From a virus: 37,183 nt of DNA. The notes beneath the pieces are model-generated. The model ran no database searches, had not been told where the DNA came from, and saw only the letters and a list, made by a program, of their open reading frames with translations. A program made the position numbers and the translations under genes. The first letter of the stretch is position 1. Each line of letters opens with the position of its first letter. Shown in pieces: positions 14,768-22,178 of this stretch. Location of the stretch: positions 1 through 37,183 of the IMG/VR virus record IMGVR_UViG_3300009059_000030; one strand, written 5' to 3'.

Positions 14768-15633
14768 CCAATAAAGAAACGAACGGGGTCAGTATCTACG
14801 TAATTACTCATTAATTCTTTTTCCAATTCGTCTTTTTCTTTCAATCCTTGTGACATAACATCTTGGTAATTTACCGTTTGACCTCCAAATAAATTAGTAC
14901 CAGTATACTTTCCTCTAGTGTGACCCATTGCAATTTTTACAAGTGCGCTGGTGTATCTAAAGACCCAAAGTTGAGATACTAAATCTTTAATCGGTTTTTG
15001 CACCTTACATCCCAAAAGACCATAATAAATTACACTATTATTTGGTTCCGGTAATATTTTTAGAATTTGATTATCTGGATTGAATCTAATATAAGGTTTT
15101 AATGCCAATAATTTTTCTCTTGTATCTAACCAATCTTTTAAAACATGCCATGTCACAAGATCATAACCAACATTACCTAAAAGATGTCCGAAATATGCTT
15201 GTTGAGCTATTGTGTGTTCAATTGTAAACAAAGTATTAACACCACTGGAATTGCCTTGTTCTATAGAAAAAACATCTACTACTTTTCTATAATCGTCTAA
15301 ATCAAAATCATAACCTTCTGATGAATTTGGCATTGAGGGATCCGCTGGATTATTCATTTCTGGTGTTATACTAAAGAGTTTATCTATTCGAAGACCAACA
15401 CCTCTTTCATATAAATCAGATCTAAAAATTAAATATTCTTCTGTTACGCCGGAAAATTTAGTAAACCATTCTATTGCAATGTCTATCAATTCATACATCT
15501 GCTCACTACTAATTTCTATTTGTATCAAAGGTTCTCCCAATGTTCTTCTTATTCTTTGGGCTAAATGATCATAGCTTTTAATTTTAGAATTAAAAGTAGT
15601 ACTACCGTGGAATGAGTTTGGTAAAACGGACAT
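14764..15633 (-). CDS. 13: Neck protein, gp13-like
   Basis: A 289-residue protein resembling T4 gp13 (309 residues). The N-terminal region (RIRRTLGEPLIQIEISSEQM followed by LIDIAIEWFTKFSG) matches the gp13 pattern of LG.P..ieit.eQl...i..Al. An internal segment (HVLKDWLDTREKLLALKPYI) and a beta-rich C-terminal half follow. gp13 and gp14 seal the portal vertex and connect head to tail. No gp14 homolog is visible in the window. It is the first gene of the head cassette, with a late octamer (AGTAAATA) 6 nt before the ATG, and is coupled to gp4. Confidence 0.75.
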   Translation of the reverse strand: MSVLPNSFHGSTTFNSKIKSYDHLAQRIRRTLGEPLIQIEISSEQMYELIDIAIEWFTKFSGVTEEYLIFRSDLYERGVGLRIDKLFSITPEMNNPADPSMPNSSEGYDFDLDDYRKVVDVFSIEQGNSSGVNTLFTIEHTIAQQAYFGHLLGNVGYDLVTWHVLKDWLDTREKLLALKPYIRFNPDNQILKILPEPNNSVIYYGLLGCKVQKPIKDLVSQLWVFRYTSALVKIAMGHTRGKYTGTNLFGGQTVNYQDVMSQGLKEKDELEKELMSNYVDTDPVRFFIG

Positions 15634-15639
15634 ATATTA

Positions 15640-15647
15640 TATTTACT
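15640..15647 (-). promoter_or_regulatory. Late-promoter-like octamer (AGTAAATA)
   Basis: Ends 6 nt before the gp13 ATG; predicted leader about 1 nt. Confidence 0.55.
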
Positions 15648-15658
15648 AAAAATTTATT

Positions 15659-15898
15659 TTATTCTGTAACTTCCGCCTCTGATTCTTCACCTTCAACATA
15701 TTCATCAGAAGGCGAAGTCAAACCAAATCTATCTATTTCTTGTTGACATTCTTCCTGAGTCCCTGTAAATAAAATACTCTGTGTAGAGATTGATTTGTTT
15801 GTTTGCTCAAAAAATATAATATTGGTTCCATCATGGACGAGCTTCCATGCATCTGATTCGTCATATGACCAGTTGTTTTCGTTGGGTGAGATTATCAT
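15659..15898 (-). CDS. Small fiber-associated protein
   Basis: A 79-residue protein of no firm family. It has a strand-rich middle (WKLVHDGTNIIFFEQTNKS), then FTGTQEECQQEIDRFGL and an acidic tail. The QEECQQEIDRFGL helix resembles the ends of small proteins that follow tail-fiber genes in many phages and may act in fiber folding. It starts inside the preceding fiber gene (ATGA overlap), so the two are translationally coupled, which fits a dedicated partner. This function is inferred from position only. Confidence 0.6.
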   Translation of the reverse strand: MIISPNENNWSYDESDAWKLVHDGTNIIFFEQTNKSISTQSILFTGTQEECQQEIDRFGLTSPSDEYVEGEESEAEVTE

Positions 15899-16755
15899 GG
15901 TATTGTTACGGAAAGTGTTGAGGTTGCGGAGTTATAAGTCGCTGTTGATCCAACGGGAAGTCCCGTCAAAGTAATAGCTCCATAAGTTTGAGATGTAGTT
16001 CCTTGGAAAAATCTGAAGGTTGTTACGCCAGATGGCGGGGAAACATTAAACGAAACCACCAACGAAAGATTCCCAGATTGAAATGTTGCGGTTGCCGTTG
16101 AAGCTCCATTGGTTTTTCTGGCTCGAATGAACCCAGCCGTGATGGTCGTTGATCCCGTGTAACTCAGCGTTGACGCAGTTAAATCTAAGTATCCATTTCC
16201 CGTTTTGTTTAGGTTTCCGCTCCCTGCAATATTGCCCGTCACTGTTATCGTGGGTGCGCCTGTGGTGCGATATTGCAAAGTAGCTCCAGCGTTTATTATA
16301 AAATTATTCGGCAAAGTTACATTGTTTGGTGTAATAATTTGCGATGCTGTCTGAGCCGTAAACGATCCAGTTCCAAAAGCATTGCCTGACATATAAGTTA
16401 TTGTCCCCAAAGAAGATATTGTTCCACCAGTATAAGTATTGTTGCCGCCGATAGTTATAGCCTGAGAGCCGTTTTTAAAAATCGATCCCGCTCCACTAAT
16501 AACTCCATTGAGCGTGACGATTGATGAAATTATAAGTTGCCCTTGATTAATTATTGTTGGCCCAGTATAGTTAGCTCCTCCCGTTAATGTTAAACCTCCA
16601 ATTCCATTTTTTACAAGACCAATTGTGCCGCCAATTGCATGCGAAATAGTTGTCGCGGAGTAGCACATGAATTGACGAAATGTTGCTGATGTGCTGATTA
16701 TAGCACTAACCACACTTGTACGTACTCTGGCTGAAAGTGATTCTGTGAGCGTCAT
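15895..16755 (-). CDS. Fiber/adhesin protein with autotransporter-type beta repeats
   Basis: A 286-residue Gly/Thr/Ser-rich beta protein. It contains repeats of the form LVKNGIGGLTLTGGANYTG followed by T.I..G.L, then NGSQAITIGGNNTYTGGT and LNKTGNGYLDLTASTLSYTG. This is the pattern of the passenger-associated transport repeat found in bacterial autotransporters. The C-terminus reads as a small beta domain. There is no signal peptide or autotransporter barrel, so the repeats are reused in a cytoplasmically made virion fiber. Base composition looks higher in G and C than flanking genes, suggesting acquisition. It overlaps both neighbours by 4 nt and is probably the distal subunit of the fiber whose base is the gene at 16752. 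Confidence 0.75.
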   Translation of the reverse strand: MTLTESLSARVRTSVVSAIISTSATFRQFMCYSATTISHAIGGTIGLVKNGIGGLTLTGGANYTGPTIINQGQLIISSIVTLNGVISGAGSIFKNGSQAITIGGNNTYTGGTISSLGTITYMSGNAFGTGSFTAQTASQIITPNNVTLPNNFIINAGATLQYRTTGAPTITVTGNIAGSGNLNKTGNGYLDLTASTLSYTGSTTITAGFIRARKTNGASTATATFQSGNLSLVVSFNVSPPSGVTTFRFFQGTTSQTYGAITLTGLPVGSTATYNSATSTLSVTIP

Positions 16756-17753
16756 CCTACGATTATATAAAGAGTATTTACAGCAGGAGTTATTGCATTA
16801 TAACCCGCTTGTGTAATTTGCATCATATTGCTGATCATTGTGGAGTTAGCTACTCCTGTTATGTTTGAAGAAACATATGCCGAACTAGCAGCAAATGTAG
16901 TTTGCCAATTTGCAGAATTTGATCGAACTGTTGTATAGGAAGAATCCCAATTTGCAGAATTTGATCTTACAAGAGTAGTTGCTACTGTATCTCCTGCAAC
17001 TATTCCTGTTAATTTGCTGCCATCACCATAGAATGAACCAGTTGCTGAAAGATCACCTAATATTGTTCCAGTTAATGTGCCTCCACTTAATGGTAAATAT
17101 TCTCCACTTGAAGATGCCCAAGACGCACTCAATGAACCTACAGTAAGATATGTAGATTCCCAATTAGCCGTCAATGCTCTAACCTCGGAATCTGGACCAA
17201 CAACACCAGCAGCAATCACACCCGTTAAATTACTACCATCTCCGTAAAAATAACCTTGAGCACTTATATTATTGACATAAGTGAAATCATTAGCGTGTGA
17301 ACTTAAATTTGAACCAAGGGTAAAAACATTTTCATGTGATATTAAATTATTTTGACCTCCCAAAATAACCGAATAATCCGAATTAAATGATATTTTATTA
17401 TCTAAACCGTTTAATATTGTTGAAAAATCTGAATCAATGTCATTATTTTCACCATTTATTACCGTAGATCCGCCACCATTAACATCGTTATTATATCCCC
17501 CTAAAACATTTGCAAATGCTTCACCTATAGTATTGTTACCATACTGTGTATTAACACCGCTTAAACTTATATCTAATATAAACGGCAAATTACTATCATT
17601 AGAAAATGATTTGATTGTATCGTCAGTAGTTTTTATAAATAATTTACCATCATAAACATTTATGGCAATTTCTCCGGAACTCAACGAAGTAAATGTTGGA
17701 ACTACGCCAGATACGTAATTTTTTTTGTGTAAAATTGTTGAACTGTTAGACAT
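16752..17753 (-). CDS. Tail-fiber protein with conserved N-terminal attachment segment
   Basis: A 333-residue fiber-like protein. The N-terminus (TLSSGEIAINVYDGKLFIKT around residues 25-45) is shared in form with the fiber gene at 20323 (LSGGELAFSEKNNTLYYGS), suggesting a common virion attachment domain. Next comes a stretch of short Gly/Asn repeats like YadA heads (NVLGGYNNDVNG, STILNGLDNKI, VILGGQNNLI), then FYGDGSNLTGV and FYGDGSKLTGI repeats and tandem VRSNSANW units. It is followed with a 4-nt overlap by the autotransporter-repeat fiber. A late octamer (AATAAATA) ends 6 nt before the ATG. Confidence 0.78.
   Translation of the reverse strand: MSNSSTILHKKNYVSGVVPTFTSLSSGEIAINVYDGKLFIKTTDDTIKSFSNDSNLPFILDISLSGVNTQYGNNTIGEAFANVLGGYNNDVNGGGSTVINGENNDIDSDFSTILNGLDNKISFNSDYSVILGGQNNLISHENVFTLGSNLSSHANDFTYVNNISAQGYFYGDGSNLTGVIAAGVVGPDSEVRALTANWESTYLTVGSLSASWASSSGEYLPLSGGTLTGTILGDLSATGSFYGDGSKLTGIVAGDTVATTLVRSNSANWDSSYTTVRSNSANWQTTFAASSAYVSSNITGVANSTMISNMMQITQAGYNAITPAVNTLYIIVG
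16905..16966 (-). repeat. 42-nt tandem duplication inside a fiber gene
   Basis: The 20-nt string CCAATTTGCAGAATTTGATC occurs at 16905-16924 and again at 16947-16966. It encodes two 14-residue VRSNSANW units. Confidence 0.8.
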
Positions 17754-17759
17754 TTATAA

Positions 17760-17767
17760 TATTTATT
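17760..17767 (-). promoter_or_regulatory. Late-promoter-like octamer (AATAAATA)
   Basis: Ends 6 nt before the ATG at 17753; predicted leader about 1 nt. Confidence 0.5.
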
Positions 17768-17787
17768 CTAAAAAAACCTGTAAAATA

Positions 17788-17937
17788 CTAATTTTTATTA
17801 TTAAATTTTTTTAATTGTTTAATAACCGACATTTGTTTTTTATTTAAAACATCTGATTTATAACTTTCGGTTGTATTGTTTGTTTTTTTAATAAAATTTA
17901 TTGAAGCTTTTAAAAATTTTTTAATATTTTTCCACAT
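17788..17937 (-). CDS. Small very basic protein
   Basis: A 49-residue frame read directly from the minus strand: start MWKNIKKFLKASINFI, end KQLKKFNNKN. About one third of the residues are Lys, and the first 18 form an amphipathic helix. The case for a real gene is the perfect late octamer TATAAATA at 17946-17953, 8 nt before the ATG, the same spacing as at 18380. No family is recognised. It could be a DNA-associated internal peptide or a membrane-active peptide; the sequence does not decide. Confidence 0.55.
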   Translation of the reverse strand: MWKNIKKFLKASINFIKKTNNTTESYKSDVLNKKQMSVIKQLKKFNNKN

Positions 17938-17945
17938 GATCTATA

Positions 17946-17953
17946 TATTTATA
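17946..17953 (-). promoter_or_regulatory. Perfect late-promoter octamer (TATAAATA)
   Basis: Exact T4 late consensus, 8 nt before the ATG at 17937; predicted leader about 3 nt. Confidence 0.65.
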
Positions 17954-17984
17954 ATAATAAACATAATTTCCATAAATATATTTA

Positions 17985-18380
17985 TTATTTATGAAAATGT
18001 GCAGATGTAACGTGGCGATCTTCTTGTCTAGCTTCTACTGCTTTTTTTGCAATATCTAATGGATCGTCTATATATGCCCTAACTCTATATGATCCCCAGT
18101 GATCGTATGTCCAAAGTTTATTTTGACCAGTTGGATACATGTATGCAACAATGGCATGGCCGCTTGATTTTTTCTTTTTTGTATTTGTATAATCAAATTG
18201 ATAACCAACAACTTCCGACCAAACATTATACTTTCTTAGACCTTCTCTAAATGCAATTGCAGTGGGTAAACATGCATTTTTCTCTCTTTCCATCCATGCA
18301 TCTGGATTAGAAGGAGTAAAGATCGATGCACATGAAGTTAAAAATGACAAAAATAAAAATATTAATATTCGTTTAAACAT
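17985..18380 (-). CDS. Lipoprotein with a possible Cys-His-Asp hydrolase core
   Basis: A 131-residue protein with a clear lipoprotein signal: FKRILIFLFLSFLTSC, lipobox L14-T-S-C17. The mature part has, in order, Cys37 in KNACLPTAIAFREGL, His75 in SSGHAIVAYMY and Asp93 in LWTYDHWGSY. This order and spacing recall transglutaminase/papain-like proteins, in which a Cys-bearing helix precedes a His strand and an Asp strand. It is therefore predicted to sit in the host envelope. Phage lipoproteins in other systems block superinfection or modify the surface; either could apply. A perfect TATAAATA octamer 8 nt before the ATG indicates late expression. It lies inside the fiber island, next to a sulfotransferase. 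Confidence 0.7.
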   Translation of the reverse strand: MFKRILIFLFLSFLTSCASIFTPSNPDAWMEREKNACLPTAIAFREGLRKYNVWSEVVGYQFDYTNTKKKKSSGHAIVAYMYPTGQNKLWTYDHWGSYRVRAYIDDPLDIAKKAVEARQEDRHVTSAHFHK

Positions 18381-18388
18381 AGTTTATA

Positions 18389-18396
18389 TATTTATA
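18389..18396 (-). promoter_or_regulatory. Perfect late-promoter octamer (TATAAATA)
   Basis: Exact consensus, 8 nt before the lipoprotein ATG; predicted leader about 3 nt. Confidence 0.65.
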
Positions 18397-18417
18397 CGAA
18401 ATTATATTTTTAATCTT

Positions 18418-19218
18418 TTAAAGACTATTAATCCATTTAAAAGACTCATTAATCTTTTCAGAAAAATCTCTTCCGAGTACTTCGTGATAATCCTTTTTCA
18501 ACGGCTCTACTTTGTTTCTAATCTCATGATCTCCATAAGGCCAGCCTAATTCGTGCTCTTTGGTATATTGTTCTACATTATCGAAGTCATGATCGAAAGG
18601 CTCCTCTTCAAGGTATTTCCAAATACTATTCATAGTTCCTTTGGGATTTTTCGTGAGTTCCTCAAAATGAACAAAATGTAATTGGCTTTGATATCTTTTT
18701 ACAGCATCAGAAAGTCTTTCAACAGCAATTCCAAGTGGGGGAATGTTCAACCACCCTTGTGCTCTTTTTTCTACTGTAGTCCAATTTTGTGGAGATTGTT
18801 TTTCAACACCAGTAAAGGGAAAAGGATGTTGACGCCATTTCTTTTCAAATGAAGAAAGAATTCCTCTCATATCTCTTACAGGAACTAGCACCTTTGCATT
18901 AGGCCAGATTGCAAATAGCATATCCAAATGACCAACCCAAGAACGACATTTATCAGCTACTACAGGACGATCTGTCAATCTATTAAAGGCATTTTCACAC
19001 CCTCCTTTGACATAATCATAGAACAATGTTTCCCCGTCTTGAGGATTTGGGATAGTTTTAAATTCTTCTGTAGCAGAAAATTGCCGAGCAATATAACCGA
19101 TTTCATGAAGACCGCTGGTGGCTGTGGAATGAACTCTAGGATTCTGTGCTAGGATATTCATCAAAAGGGTAGAACCTGAACGTGGAAGACCAGAAACGAA
19201 GTGAATAGTTTTTGACAT
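18418..19218 (-). CDS. Sulfotransferase family protein
   Basis: A 266-residue protein with the PAPS-dependent sulfotransferase fold. The 5'-phosphosulfate loop SGLPRSGSTLL is at residues 9-19, and the 3'-phosphate-binding element is VPVRDMRGILSSF near residue 112. A C-terminal LHFVHFEELTKNPKGTM strand-helix is typical of the family. It would move sulfate from PAPS to a hydroxyl or amine on a glycan, small molecule or protein. The substrate is unknown. Surrounded by fiber genes and a lipoprotein, it may decorate fibers or the host surface. It is complete, with no sign of decay. Codon use appears slightly richer in G and C than the replication genes. Confidence 0.88.
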   Translation of the reverse strand: MSKTIHFVSGLPRSGSTLLMNILAQNPRVHSTATSGLHEIGYIARQFSATEEFKTIPNPQDGETLFYDYVKGGCENAFNRLTDRPVVADKCRSWVGHLDMLFAIWPNAKVLVPVRDMRGILSSFEKKWRQHPFPFTGVEKQSPQNWTTVEKRAQGWLNIPPLGIAVERLSDAVKRYQSQLHFVHFEELTKNPKGTMNSIWKYLEEEPFDHDFDNVEQYTKEHELGWPYGDHEIRNKVEPLKKDYHEVLGRDFSEKINESFKWINSL

Positions 19219-19254
19219 ATACTATATTTTATTAAACTTAGTAAAGAAATCAAT

Positions 19255-19290
19255 AAAAAACCTCGAAAGATTTTAGTCTTCCGAGGTTTT
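19255..19290 (-). terminator. Intrinsic terminator
   Basis: A 10-bp stem (CCTCGGAAGA with TCTTTCGAGG, one G-U pair) has a 6-nt loop and is followed on the minus strand by six T. It lies just after the 67-residue gene ending at 19310. Confidence 0.85.
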
Positions 19291-19309
19291 CTTGTTTATT
19301 TAGGTAGGG

Positions 19310-19513
19310 TTAGAGAGCAAATTCGACTACAGAATTGTCTTTCCAGCCAGCGGATTTGCCTTCCTTGCGGAGAGCAACAACTTGTTCGTGTTGTTCTTCT
19401 GTTAAGTGAATTTGAGTTACACCTTTAGGAATGTTATCAGCAGCTTGTTCGGTTTCGAACATGCGATTAATTCTTCCCATTGGTCCTACGAATGCGTGTT
19501 GTTTTTTGTTCAT
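19310..19513 (-). CDS. Small protein downstream of the LRR fiber
   Basis: A 67-residue hydrophilic protein beginning MNKKQHAFVGPMGRINRMF and containing the helix THLTEEQ-type segment IHLTEEQHEQVVALRKEG. It lies 5 nt after the leucine-rich-repeat fiber gene and is followed by its own intrinsic terminator, so the pair forms one short transcription unit. Composition looks higher in G and C than the surroundings. The position suggests a fiber assembly partner or a small head/fiber decoration protein. I recognise no family. Confidence 0.62.
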   Translation of the reverse strand: MNKKQHAFVGPMGRINRMFETEQAADNIPKGVTQIHLTEEQHEQVVALRKEGKSAGWKDNSVVEFAL

Positions 19514-19518
19514 AATTT

Positions 19519-20232
19519 TTATGGTAGATCCTTTATAACTGTTACGTTATTGTTTCCTTGGAATGATAAACCAGTCCCAGCTGTCCAAGTTCCATCCGTT
19601 GCTCTGGCATGAATGGTTAGAGGACTTGCTGTGCTTAGGAATGCAGCATATCCCTCATTAAATGCGGTTTGTTCCATATAACAATTCACAGTAGATAAAT
19701 TAGCATTATAACCAAATGCATAGAATCCGATACTTGTCACAGAATTTGGAATAGTAACTGAGGCGAGTTGGTTACTAGCGAATGCATAGTCTCCAATACT
19801 AGTCACAGAATTTCCAATAGTGACTGATGTAAGTTGGTTCATATAGAATACAAAGTTTCCAATACTAGTCACTGAATTTGGAATAATAACTGAAGTGAGT
19901 GGGTTATTATAGAATGCATTGTTTTCAATACTAGTCACAGAATTTGGAATAGTAACTGAAGTGAGTTGGTTACTCTGGAGTGCATTAGGTGCAATATAAG
20001 AAGCAGAGGAACCAATGTCTACATAACCTGCAATGCCTTGATTTGCTTTCCAACCACTTGGAACATTTCCATTTACAGTAAACAGAACATTTCCTGAACT
20101 GTCATAGATGGTTGTATCAACAGGACTAGTAAAGCCACCACCGCCACCACCACCTCCACCACCCACTGTTCCAGCAGATAGTTTACCAAATATTTTTATG
20201 TTTGCGTTGTTTGATTGTATTAAGTTTGCCAT
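19519..20232 (-). CDS. Fiber protein with BspA-type leucine-rich repeats
   Basis: A 237-residue protein. Residues 1-20 ([15 protein letters not shown]) look like a virion attachment segment, followed by an 11-Gly linker (residues 23-33). A beta segment ([15 protein letters not shown]) precedes four 22-residue leucine-rich repeats of the form [22 protein letters not shown] (residues 90-177). A C-terminal domain ([15 protein letters not shown]) ends the protein. BspA-type repeats mediate surface binding in bacteria and protists, so this is a candidate receptor-binding fiber tip. Repeats vary at the exposed xx and Nx positions while the core is nearly constant, as expected for a binding surface that changes. 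An octamer (ACTAAATA) lies 15 nt before the ATG. Confidence 0.78.
   Translation of the reverse strand: MANLIQSNNANIKIFGKLSAGTVGGGGGGGGGGFTSPVDTTIYDSSGNVLFTVNGNVPSGWKANQGIAGYVDIGSSASYIAPNALQSNQLTSVTIPNSVTSIENNAFYNNPLTSVIIPNSVTSIGNFVFYMNQLTSVTIGNSVTSIGDYAFASNQLASVTIPNSVTSIGFYAFGYNANLSTVNCYMEQTAFNEGYAAFLSTASPLTIHARATDGTWTAGTGLSFQGNNNVTVIKDLP
19702..19965 (-). repeat. Four 66-nt tandem repeats encoding leucine-rich repeats
   Basis: Four units of 66 nt share strings such as CACAGAATTTGGAATAGTAA on the plus strand and differ at scattered positions. They encode the 22-residue repeats at residues 90-177. Confidence 0.85.
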
Positions 20233-20247
20233 ATATTTTTTATATAT

Positions 20248-20255
20248 TATTTAGT
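20248..20255 (-). promoter_or_regulatory. Late-promoter-like octamer (ACTAAATA)
   Basis: Lies 15 nt before the LRR fiber ATG and directly beside the terminator of the preceding transcription unit. Confidence 0.45.
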
Positions 20256-20256
20256 T

Positions 20257-20297
20257 TAAAAAAAACTCTAGAACGGGATTGGACCATTCTAGAGTTT
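20257..20297 (-). terminator. Intrinsic terminator after the 480-residue fiber gene
   Basis: An 11-bp perfect stem (AAACTCTAGAA with TTCTAGAGTTT) has a 13-nt loop and is followed by eight T on the minus strand. It lies 26 nt after the fiber stop at 20323. Confidence 0.88.
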
Positions 20298-20322
20298 ATA
20301 TTTTTAGTCTGTTACAAGTTTC

Positions 20323-21765
20323 TTAGAACGATCCTCCATCAATTAGGAAATCGACGAGTTCGGATACACCAGAAGTACCAGTAATAGTACCAGTAACAAC
20401 AGTGTTTCCGCTGATGTTTACATTAGCCGCCAATAAATCAATATCGTTAGTTGAACCGTTTGAATCAATAACAATATTCTGCCCAGGTCCGAGGGGGAGG
20501 CCGGTTGTGGTAATTGTATAATTACCAACAAGATTAGAAGCTGTAATACCATCTAAACCGTAGGTTGTATCCGAAGTTTGTGCATCATTAACAACCTTTA
20601 CACTCGAACCTTCTATTTCTACGTGTGTACCAGTAGTGTTAAGTACAAAGTCAGTCGATTGAACTTGTAATTTATCAACAACTGTGGCGTCAGCATTAAA
20701 TGTAGCTGAACCATCAACAGTTAATGCACCAGCAGCAGAAACGCTAGAAGCGAATGTTGCAGCATTAGTTACATATAATGTTGATCCTAATGTAGTAGCA
20801 CCATCAGCATCAAGCGTACCAGTGAAATCACCGTTTACAGCAAAGATGTTTTGTGATGCAGAGATATTACCAAAGATTGTTAATGCCTCATTTGGAGTTT
20901 CGGTATTAATACCGACCTTACCATCTTCAACATACAATGTTGTATTGGCTCCACCACCATCAACTGACATTCCACCAGCAGCATAAATTGTGCCAGTAGC
21001 AGAAATATTACCAACAACTGTTAATTTTTCATTAGGAGTAGCAGTACCGACACCAACATTACCACCATCTACAATGATAAAAGCGGTTGCGCCATCATCT
21101 TGAAATTCCGCAATGTTAGTTGCACCAGTTTGGTTAACAACTAAAGCAGTTGTAGAACCAGCATTTATAACGCTAAAGGAACTAGTAACCGAGGTTGTTG
21201 TTTCAAGTGTTGATATATCACCAAGAACTGTGAAATCACCAGTAACAGTCAAGTTACCACCAATCTCAACGTTTCCGGATGTATTGATAGTATCAGAACT
21301 AATACCAGTAGAAACAGTTAATCCACCGTTGAGGACAACTGCATCTGATTCAATTTTTTCAACAAAGTATGTATCAACGTGTGATGATAAAGCAGTAGTT
21401 GCTGATCCACCGCTTGCTCCAAGGTCATCAACATATTTTTTAGTTGCTGCGTCTTGGTCGCTTATTGGGTTAAGAACATTTGTTATTAAATTTGAACCAA
21501 GATCAATTACTGAATTTGGTGAAAATGTAACAGCAGATAATGTTGTCAATCCGAGTAATGTTTTATCACCCGAAATTGCTTGTGATAACGTTCTACTTAC
21601 GAATGCTCCATCGCCACCAATTTCTAGTGACCCTGTAGCAGAACCATAATATAGAGTGTTGTTTTTTTCGCTAAAAGCCAACTCACCACCAGATAATACT
21701 GGTAAGGAATCAAGTCCGCTAGAAGCTAACCGACGTTTAATTAATATTGTGTTTATTGTAGACAT
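20323..21765 (-). CDS. Long tail-fiber / structural protein
   Basis: A 480-residue Gly/Thr/Ala/Val-rich repetitive protein. The N-terminal segment (VLSGGELAFSEKNNTLYYGS, residues 23-42) matches the attachment region of the fiber gene at 16752. A classic fiber shaft element NPISDQDAATKKYVDDLGA follows near residue 100. The rest consists of beta-helical style repeats such as GNVGVGTATPNEKLTVVGNI and DGKVGINTETPNEALTIFGN, ending in SGVSELVDFLIDGGSF. Codon use is G/C-shifted like gp23, suggesting high expression. Its promoter octamer lies unusually far upstream (37 nt), and a strong terminator follows. Confidence 0.8.
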   Translation of the reverse strand: MSTINTILIKRRLASSGLDSLPVLSGGELAFSEKNNTLYYGSATGSLEIGGDGAFVSRTLSQAISGDKTLLGLTTLSAVTFSPNSVIDLGSNLITNVLNPISDQDAATKKYVDDLGASGGSATTALSSHVDTYFVEKIESDAVVLNGGLTVSTGISSDTINTSGNVEIGGNLTVTGDFTVLGDISTLETTTSVTSSFSVINAGSTTALVVNQTGATNIAEFQDDGATAFIIVDGGNVGVGTATPNEKLTVVGNISATGTIYAAGGMSVDGGGANTTLYVEDGKVGINTETPNEALTIFGNISASQNIFAVNGDFTGTLDADGATTLGSTLYVTNAATFASSVSAAGALTVDGSATFNADATVVDKLQVQSTDFVLNTTGTHVEIEGSSVKVVNDAQTSDTTYGLDGITASNLVGNYTITTTGLPLGPGQNIVIDSNGSTNDIDLLAANVNISGNTVVTGTITGTSGVSELVDFLIDGGSF

Positions 21766-21780
21766 AGTTTTATTTGAATT

Positions 21781-21810
21781 GCTTTAAAAAATAAAGCAAA
21801 AATACTTATC
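21781..21810 (-). promoter_or_regulatory. Late-promoter-like octamer (GATAAGTA) with leader hairpin
   Basis: GATAAGTA on the minus strand at 21803-21810 lies 37 nt before the ATG at 21765. The leader holds a 6-bp hairpin (GCTTTA with TAAAGC, 21781-21797). It is the longest predicted late leader in the window. Confidence 0.45.
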
Positions 21811-21842
21811 TAAATTATTTCCACATTTGAATAAAATTTTAA

Positions 21843-22175
21843 TCAAAAATATCCCGGATCAATAACACCATTATTGATAAAATCACTAGCACCTTGCCAA
21901 TTTGCTGATAAATTCTGTTGCAAGAAATTAACCTCATCACAAGTCTCTTCCCAACAAGCGGAAAGTTCTTGTAATGTGTTTAATTCGGTTATTTCTGGTG
22001 CATTAAACCATGCTGCTGAATTAGCAATAACATTAGTGGTAACTGAATTAAATAGTTGATAACTAGAACTTAATGTTTGTAATATATTGGCTAATGGTTT
22101 TAATCCCACCCCATCTGCATCTATATATACGGTAATATTATCTGGAGTTTGCATGTTTACTGTTACTGTGTTCAT
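21843..22175 (-). CDS. Small fiber-related protein
   Basis: A 110-residue protein of unknown family, starting 3 nt after the portal stop and so probably co-transcribed with it. It begins with a strand pair (VTVNMQTPDNITVYIDADGV), then a helical region containing VIANSAAWF and LSANWQGAS. These NSAxW/SANW units recall the SNSANW repeats in the fiber gene at 16752, suggesting a structural relationship. Two Cys residues lie in ACWEETCDE. It is likely a fiber or connector component. Confidence 0.6.
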   Translation of the reverse strand: MNTVTVNMQTPDNITVYIDADGVGLKPLANILQTLSSSYQLFNSVTTNVIANSAAWFNAPEITELNTLQELSACWEETCDEVNFLQQNLSANWQGASDFINNGVIDPGYF

Positions 22176-22178
22176 ATA

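Noticed and set aside
19702-19965. Regular 66-nt repeats considered as a CRISPR-like or replication-origin iteron array.
   Set aside because: The units are contiguous, keep the reading frame and encode leucine-rich repeats; there are no spacers.
20684-21649. Two plus-strand open frames of 100 and 178 codons opposite the long fiber gene.
   Set aside because: They are mirror images of a repetitive, G/C-shifted coding sequence and have no promoter, start context or recognisable product.
21781-21797. GCTTTA hairpin considered as a terminator.
   Set aside because: The stem is only 6 bp and has no following T run on the minus strand; it lies inside the leader of the long fiber gene and is noted there.
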